A stretch of 64,000 bases of DNA from Palsa-744 sp036498265 (GTDB lineage: Bacteria; Actinomycetota; Thermoleophilia; Solirubrobacterales; Solirubrobacteraceae), in the NCBI GenBank assembly GCA_036498265.1, contig DASYFT010000038.1, positions 1-64,000 on the forward strand, written 5' to 3'. A program made the position numbers and the translations under genes. The notes below the pieces were generated by a model, which was not told where the DNA came from, made no database searches, and saw only the letters and a program-made list of their open reading frames with translations. How positions within the stretch are numbered: position 1 is the stretch's first letter; the number at the start of each line of letters is the position of its first letter. This document shows positions 59,310 through 64,000 of the stretch, piece by piece.

Positions 59310-60539
59310 GTGCGTGCGCGCTGGCTGGGCCTGGTAGCTCTCGCCGCCGTCGTCCTGGGCGCCTCAGGGTGCGGAGGGTCGGGCGTCTCAGGCGCCTCCG
59401 AAGCCGCCGGCAACCAGCTCGTGATCTACTCGAGCCTTCCCCTCCAGGGCCCCGACGGTGCCGTCTCCCAGCAGATCGTCGCGGGGGAGAAGCTCGCTCT
59501 CTCGGATGCCGGCGGCCGGGCTGGCGTGTACAAGGTCGGTTACGTCTCGCTCGATGACTCGAACCCGAAGAGCGGGCGCTGGGACCCGGGAATAACGGCC
59601 AGCGATGCCAAGACGGCGGCTCAGGACACGAGCACGATCGCCTACATCGGCGACTACAACTCGGCGGCGACCGCCGTCTCCCTGCCGCTGATCAACGCCG
59701 CCGGGATCCTCCAGGTCAGCCCCGGCAGCCCCTACGTCGGGCTGACATCGTCGCTGGACGCCGGACAGGACGAGCCCGAACGCTTCTACCCGACCGGCAA
59801 GCGCAGCTTCGGCCGCCTGCCGCCCGGCGATCCGGTCGAGGGGGCCGCGCAGGCGCGGCTCATGAGCCTGCTCGGCGTCCGCCGTGTCTATGTGCTCGAC
59901 GACCAGGACCCGTTCCAGGTGCCGCTGGGCGCGATCGTCGCGACGGACGCCGCTCGGGCCGGCATCTCGGTGGCCGGCCACGACAGCATCGCGCTCGCGC
60001 CGGGTGCGCTCTACGCCGGTGAGGTCGAAAAGGTCGTGCACAGCGGCGCCCAGGCCGTGTTCCTCGCCGGCTCCAGTGGAGCCGCGGCCGTCGGGCTGTG
60101 GCGCCAGCTGCACGCCGCCGATCCCAGCCTGAGGCTCCTCGGGCCGAGCTCGCTGGGCGGCGAGGCGTTCACCTCGCAGATCGGCTCGGCGGCGCAGAGC
60201 ACCTACCTGACGACGCCCGTGTTCCCGACCTCCCGCTATCCGCCGGCCGCGCGACGCGTGTTGAGCGACTACCGCCGCGACTTCGGCGCCGAAGGCGGAC
60301 CCTACGCTCTCTACGGGTACGAGGCGATGAGCGTGGTGCTGGACGCGATCCGGGGAGCCGGGGTCCATGGCAACGACAGGCAGGTCGTCATCAACCGCTT
60401 CTTCGCGACGCGAAACCGCAACTCCGTGATCGGGCGCTACTCGATGAGCCCTGACGGGGAAAGCTCGTTCTCGACCTACGGGGTCGAGCGCGTGAGCGGC
60501 GGTCGCCCGGTCTTCTACCGCGCGGTCAGCGTGCCGTAG
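59310..60539 (+). CDS. Substrate-binding lipoprotein of branched-chain amino acid ABC transporter type
   Basis: A 409-residue type I periplasmic-binding protein (Leu/Ile/Val-binding family). A lipoprotein signal ends at the lipobox LGASGCGG. The mature part has YSSLPLQGPDGAVSQQIVAGEKLALSDAGGRAG, YIGDYNSAATAVSLPLINAAGI, RRVYVLDDQDPF and YALYGYEAMSVVLDAI. No permease or ATPase gene is adjacent, so it may serve a transporter elsewhere or act as a sensor. GTG 59310 begins the signal peptide. Confidence 0.88.
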   Translation: MRARWLGLVALAAVVLGASGCGGSGVSGASEAAGNQLVIYSSLPLQGPDGAVSQQIVAGEKLALSDAGGRAGVYKVGYVSLDDSNPKSGRWDPGITASDAKTAAQDTSTIAYIGDYNSAATAVSLPLINAAGILQVSPGSPYVGLTSSLDAGQDEPERFYPTGKRSFGRLPPGDPVEGAAQARLMSLLGVRRVYVLDDQDPFQVPLGAIVATDAARAGISVAGHDSIALAPGALYAGEVEKVVHSGAQAVFLAGSSGAAAVGLWRQLHAADPSLRLLGPSSLGGEAFTSQIGSAAQSTYLTTPVFPTSRYPPAARRVLSDYRRDFGAEGGPYALYGYEAMSVVLDAIRGAGVHGNDRQVVINRFFATRNRNSVIGRYSMSPDGESSFSTYGVERVSGGRPVFYRAVSVP

Positions 60540-60551
60540 CGGGCGTCGGTA

Positions 60552-62366
60552 CTACCGCAGACCGAGCACCACGCGGGCGCGCTGGACCCCGCCACCGAGG
60601 CTGTGGGTCCCCCCGGAGACCGTCGTGATGGCTCGCAGGTAGGGCAGCACCTTGGCGAGCGCCGGGCCTTCGGTGAGCCCCACGCCTTCGAGCAGGCTGA
60701 GCAGCGTGGGAACGTCGAGGATCAGGTTGGGCTGGATCCCTTCGCCGAGCGCCGTCTGGGCAGCGCGCGTCGATGCCGCTCCCGCGAGCGTGGCGGATGG
60801 ATGGAGGGCCGCCGCCACGGAGGCTTCCCCGAGAGCGAGCACGAACTTCGGATGACCGCCCGAATCGACGCCGCTGGCGATCACCAGCGTGACCGGTAGG
60901 CCGCTCGCACGTACGCCGACCGCCGCGTCGGTTCCGGCGATCGTGGTCGGCTGGACTGACTGGCCCGCTCTGCGCAGCTGTGCCCCCAGCGCCGCCACGG
61001 CCGCCTGCGACTGCGCACGGTTGCTCGAGGAGATCACGACCGCCCCCCTCAGTTCGAGCAGGTTGGAGCCGCTTGCGAAGATCCCACCCGAGCCCATCCA
61101 GCTCCTGAAGGCGTGTTGCGCCGGCCCGGTTTCCGCGCCCAGCACGCCGAGCGGCGTGAGCAGGCCTTCCAGCAGGCCCTTGAGGTTGATGGTCAGCGGA
61201 CCGCCGGATTCGCCGCCCCCGGGTTCGATCGAGCTGCCGAGCGAGGCGAGGGCGCGCAGGGCGCGAACGTCTTCACCGAGCGTCGCCCCTACGTGGCCCA
61301 GGCCGAACGCAAGCCACGAGTCGGACGGCAGTTCGCTCAGCGCCTGCGCGCCATCGGCGCCCGCCGCCAGCAGCCCACCCGCAGGCGCGCCGGGGCCGGA
61401 GGCGATGCTGTCCGCGTCCACGGTCAGCGAGCCGGAGGCCGGCACGAGCGAGATGTTGGCTTCGCGGCTGCCCACGAGCAGCTGCGTGAGGGTCGGCGCT
61501 CCGCTCGCCGGGGCAGGGGCCGCATTGGCGTACACGTGGGCGAGGGTCCCCGCCGGAGCGTCTGCGAGAAGCTTCGCGTAGCCGCTCGAGCGTGCCAGCG
61601 ACGAGCCCCCCTGATCGGTTTCGATCACTGCTCGCACGCCGGAGTCGCTGCCCAGCACGGCGAACCGGCCGACTAGCGCGAACGCCACGCCCGCTGGGCT
61701 CACCTGATAGGACACCCCGCGATAGGTCGCCGCGTGAGCGCCGGCGTGAGCTGCCTGCGCGTTGAGGAAGGATCGCGCCTTGCCCGAGTCGGTGGTGTCG
61801 AGCACGACGGCACCCTGGGCCGCGCCGGCGCCGGCGCCCGCGGAGAACGGGAACGCGCCGGCCCCCGAGCCGCCGAGGCCCTGGATCAGGGCGAGCAGGA
61901 GCGCGCTCTGCGCCTTGCTCGACACACCGGCCGAGGTGAGGAACACGCCCGCCTGGGGCCCGAGCCACGGAGCCACATCGCGCGAGAAGCTGAGCGGGGG
62001 GGACCCCGGTGTCTGCAGCAGCTGCGTCAGGCGGAGGTAGGGGTTCGTCTGGTGCGTCAGCGCGTGGCCGGCGTCGAGCGCCGCCGTCTTCAGCGAGCCG
62101 GTCGGGCGCACCGTCGCCCCGGCGTAGAGCGATGCGGACGCCGGAACGGCCCGCGCGGGGTCTTCCCCGCCGCCACCGCCCCCCGAGGAGCCGCACCCCG
62201 CGAGCGCCGCCGCGGCGATCGCCGCCGAGAGGATCGTGACCGGGCCGACGCGCCGGCGGCCGTTGACTCTCAGATGACCGGTGACGTTCAGGCGGCCAGG
62301 GGCGGCCAGGCAGCCGGGGACTTTCAGGCGGCCAGGGGCTTTCAGGCAGCCGGGGGCTTTCAGCAA
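60552..62366 (-). CDS. DUF3352-like lipoprotein with N-terminal hexapeptide repeats
   Basis: A 604-residue protein. Residues 2-37 are six 6-residue units of the form LKxPG(C/R). A lipoprotein signal follows (TILSAAIAAAALAGCGSS, with the lipobox cysteine), then a long Ala/Gly/Ser-rich domain resembling DUF3352: VPASASLYAGATVRPTG, WLGPQAGVFLTSAG, ARSFLNAQAA, GRFAVLGSDSGVRAVIET and further strand-helix units. The molecular role is unknown. TTG 62366 is preceded by GAAAGGA; a start nearer the signal peptide (for example GTG in the VNGRRRVG segment) would exclude the repeats. Confidence 0.75.
   Translation of the reverse strand: MLKAPGCLKAPGRLKVPGCLAAPGRLNVTGHLRVNGRRRVGPVTILSAAIAAAALAGCGSSGGGGGGEDPARAVPASASLYAGATVRPTGSLKTAALDAGHALTHQTNPYLRLTQLLQTPGSPPLSFSRDVAPWLGPQAGVFLTSAGVSSKAQSALLLALIQGLGGSGAGAFPFSAGAGAGAAQGAVVLDTTDSGKARSFLNAQAAHAGAHAATYRGVSYQVSPAGVAFALVGRFAVLGSDSGVRAVIETDQGGSSLARSSGYAKLLADAPAGTLAHVYANAAPAPASGAPTLTQLLVGSREANISLVPASGSLTVDADSIASGPGAPAGGLLAAGADGAQALSELPSDSWLAFGLGHVGATLGEDVRALRALASLGSSIEPGGGESGGPLTINLKGLLEGLLTPLGVLGAETGPAQHAFRSWMGSGGIFASGSNLLELRGAVVISSSNRAQSQAAVAALGAQLRRAGQSVQPTTIAGTDAAVGVRASGLPVTLVIASGVDSGGHPKFVLALGEASVAAALHPSATLAGAASTRAAQTALGEGIQPNLILDVPTLLSLLEGVGLTEGPALAKVLPYLRAITTVSGGTHSLGGGVQRARVVLGLR
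62256..62363 (-). repeat. Six imperfect 18-bp repeats encoding LKxPG(C/R)
   Basis: Units read LKAPGC, LKAPGR, LKVPGC, LAAPGR, LNVTGH and LRVNGR, with decay increasing towards the membrane signal. The DNA units share CTTTCAGGC-type cores on the plus strand. It looks like a recent tandem expansion at the gene's 5' end. Confidence 0.7.
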
Positions 62367-62590
62367 GGGGGGGTTCCTTTCTAGCGGCCTCGCGGGCCGG
62401 AGGGGGAGGCGATGGTACGCGGCGCTCGCGCGTCAGCGCAAGTGGGTGCCGTCATTGCATGCGGCGCTTCAGGTCGGCTGGGTGCAGGCGGAGTTGCACG
62501 CGCGCGCAATTCTGACGCCGCCGTCGGCGGCTCCGATAAACCGGCTCTGTGCAGCGCTTTTGTGGCCTCGCGGTACGCGAGGGTGCCATG

Positions 62591-62636
62591 GTGGGAAAAG
62601 ATGTGCAATCAGGGTTGCATTGTGGGAGGAAGTGGG
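62591..62636 (+). promoter_or_regulatory. MraZ-box repeats (GTGGG)
   Basis: GTGGG occurs at 62622-62626 and 62632-62636, exactly 10 bp apart (one helical turn), and once more at 62591-62595. MraZ proteins bind short G-rich repeats with a 10-bp period upstream of their own operon. The close pair falls inside the promoter spacer, so bound MraZ would block RNA polymerase. Confidence 0.65.
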
Positions 62637-62643
62637 GTATGTT
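62615..62643 (+). promoter_or_regulatory. mraZ promoter (TTGCAT - 17 bp - TATGTT)
   Basis: The -35 TTGCAT (62615-62620) and -10 TATGTT (62638-62643) are separated by the ideal 17 bp. They lie about 75 nt before the mraZ start, with the MraZ boxes between them. Confidence 0.65.
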
Positions 62644-62721
62644 CGCGCCCAGCGAGCCGGGGTGGAGGGGCTCCTCCCACTCCTCCACCTCGGCTCGGTA
62701 ATCAACCTTGGAGCTTCACCA

Positions 62722-63165
62722 GTGGCACCCTTCCGGGGCACCTTCGACCACACTCTCGACGCGAAGAACCGCCTCACCGTGCCCGCGCGCTACCGGGCGG
62801 CGCTGGCCGAGGGAGTTGTCCTTGCGATGCCCGTGGACCTGAAGCCATGCGTGGGCGTGTGGCGCCCGGAGGAGTACGAGAGCTACACGCGGCGCGCGCT
62901 CGCCGAGCTCCCGCCCCTATCCTCGAAACTCACGGAGCTCGAACGGTTCTTCTACGGCAGCTCGCACGACGCGGAGCTCGACGCCGCCGGGCGGATCATG
63001 GTCCCCGGCTTCCTCGGCGAGCACGCGCGACTCGCCAAGGACGTCATCGTGGTGGGCGTGGGCGACCGGCTGGAGCTCTGGGACAAGGCGGCATGGGACG
63101 AACATCGATCGACGCTGCTGACCGGCGTCGCGGAGGTCACGGCACGTGTCGACGACGCTGCTTGA
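62722..63165 (+). CDS. mraZ: Transcriptional regulator MraZ
   Basis: A 147-residue protein with two AbrB-like SpoVT repeats: FRGTFDHTLDAKNRLTVPARYRAAL and HDAELDAAGRIMVPGFLGEHA, the latter with the DxxGRI motif. It forms dodecameric rings and represses the dcw (division and cell wall) cluster. GTG 62722 has TTGGAG 9 nt upstream; longer frames reach into non-coding DNA. The stop overlaps the rsmH start by 20 nt. Confidence 0.95.
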   Translation: MAPFRGTFDHTLDAKNRLTVPARYRAALAEGVVLAMPVDLKPCVGVWRPEEYESYTRRALAELPPLSSKLTELERFFYGSSHDAELDAAGRIMVPGFLGEHARLAKDVIVVGVGDRLELWDKAAWDEHRSTLLTGVAEVTARVDDAA

Positions 63166-64000
63166 CTTCGCCGCCGGGCACGGCGCCGAGCGGCTCGCAC
63201 CAGATCTGGGACGACGCAGGCGCGCCGGACAGGCGGACGGTCCCGGCGGCCGCGCCGGCCGGGCGCGCCCCACCGGCGCCGCCGGCGATCTCCGGCCTGC
63301 CCACACGCCCGTCCTGGCCGGCGAGCTGCTCGAGCTGCTCGGACCGGGGCCCGGCCAGACGGCGATCGACTGCACCTTCGGCGACGGCGGCCACGCCCGC
63401 TTGCTGGCCGAGCGCCTCGGGCCGCACGGCACGCTGGTGGCGATCGACCGCGATCCGCTGGCCGAGGAGCGCTTCGCAGCTCTAGCGGCCGAGGCCTCCT
63501 GCTCCCTGCGCTTCATCCGCTCGGGCTATGCCGAGGCGCTGGAGCAGCTCTCCCGCGAGGGCGTCCGGGCCGACATGGCCTACTTCGACCTCGGCATGTC
63601 CTCGATGCAGGTCGACACGCGGACGCGCGGGTTCTCCTACTCCTACGACGCGCCGCTGGACATGCGCATGGACCCCTCGCAGGCGCTGAGCGCGCGCGAC
63701 ATCGTGGCGGAGTGGGACGAGCGGCGGCTCGCGCAGCTGCTGCGCGACTTCGGCGAGGAGCGCCACGCGAGGGCGATCGCCCGGTCGATCGTCCGCCGGC
63801 GGGAGCAGGCGCCGATAAGGACGACGCTCGAGCTCGTCGACACGATCAACTCGGCCATCCCCGCCCCCGCGCGCTTCGCCGGCGGGCACCCCGCCAAGCG
63901 CTCCTTCCAGGCGCTGCGCATAGCCGTCAACGACGAGCTCGCCCAGCTCGACCGCGCGCTGCCGCTCGCCTGGGCTCTGCTGCGGGAGGGCGGGGTGCTC
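63146..64000 (+). CDS. rsmH: 16S rRNA (cytosine-1402-N4)-methyltransferase, 3' end outside the window
   Basis: The open part encodes 285 residues. An unusual Gly/Arg/Ala-rich N-terminal stretch of about 50 residues precedes the RsmH core: HTPVLAGELLELLGP, SAM motif TAIDCTFGDGGHARLLAERL, VAIDRDPLA, MAYFDLGMSSMQVDT, GFSYSYDAPLDMRMDPSQ and FQALRIAVNDELAQLDRAL. It methylates C1402 in the ribosomal P site. GTG 63146, with GGAGG 9 nt upstream, is the best start; there is no ATG near it. It is the usual second gene of the dcw cluster. Confidence 0.93.
   Translation, partial: MSTTLLDFAAGHGAERLAPDLGRRRRAGQADGPGGRAGRARPTGAAGDLRPAHTPVLAGELLELLGPGPGQTAIDCTFGDGGHARLLAERLGPHGTLVAIDRDPLAEERFAALAAEASCSLRFIRSGYAEALEQLSREGVRADMAYFDLGMSSMQVDTRTRGFSYSYDAPLDMRMDPSQALSARDIVAEWDERRLAQLLRDFGEERHARAIARSIVRRREQAPIRTTLELVDTINSAIPAPARFAGGHPAKRSFQALRIAVNDELAQLDRALPLAWALLREGGVL

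Overview
The window is high-GC bacterial DNA. Gene order in the right third (hrcA-dnaJ-prmA, yqeY-phoH-ybeY-era, hisIE and a full trp cluster, then mraZ-rsmH) together with Actinobacteria-type -10 boxes (TAnnnT) points to a deep-branching actinobacterium. Thermoleophilia/Solirubrobacterales is my best guess, by inference only.

Region 1 (1-7.2 kb): mixed chromosomal or accessory genes. They include a ThDP enzyme of the acetolactate synthase/benzoylformate decarboxylase type, a thioredoxin-reductase-like flavoprotein with an N-terminal receiver-like domain, an SRPBCC protein, tRNA-Leu(CAG), tRNA-Glu(CTC), a secreted protein and a small Imm_superinfect-type membrane protein. A decayed tRNA-Leu piece lies at 632-676.

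Region 2 (7.25-41.0 kb): two mobile layers. The outer layer is a conjugation/plasmid-type module: a large VirD4/TraG-like ATPase fused to a replication-relaxation domain, a second VirD4-like ATPase, another relaxation-type protein, a single-stranded DNA-binding protein, and a non-coding stretch with four copies of an 8-bp motif. The inner layer is a 23.8-kb island (about 8,834-32,677) that starts with a large serine recombinase and sits inside the large ATPase gene. The N-terminal half with Walker A (7248-8831) and the C-terminal half with the Walker B-like VDEA (32680-34968) lie 23.8 kb apart. Joining them at the shared CCGA restores one reading frame of about 1,290 codons. The island carries no recognisable phage structural or transfer genes. 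Its cargo is a DUF1707 protein, an HtrA protease, a TPR membrane protein, four SDR and one MDR oxidoreductases, a cupin, SRPBCC, NTF2-like and STAS proteins, a free-standing ClpC N-domain, membrane proteins, a large secreted hydrolase, a SemiSWEET and three regulators with visible operators.

Region 3 (41.3-64 kb): compact core chromosome. HadA/HadB-like dehydratases are followed by hrcA, dnaJ and prmA. A convergent amidohydrolase comes next, then yqeY-phoH-ybeY-era, which overlap or nearly touch. A Get3/ArsA-like ATPase diverges from hisIE-trpE-trpG-trpD-trpC, then an HtrA-like protease, then trpF-trpB-trpA. After these come a small membrane protein, a periplasmic-binding lipoprotein, a DUF3352-like lipoprotein, mraZ with MraZ boxes inside its promoter, and the start of rsmH.

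A recurring regulatory pattern is a TAnnnT hexamer exactly 6 nt before the start codon of at least eight genes, which predicts leaderless mRNAs in both core and mobile DNA. Domain names come from motif recognition by eye; no database search was possible.
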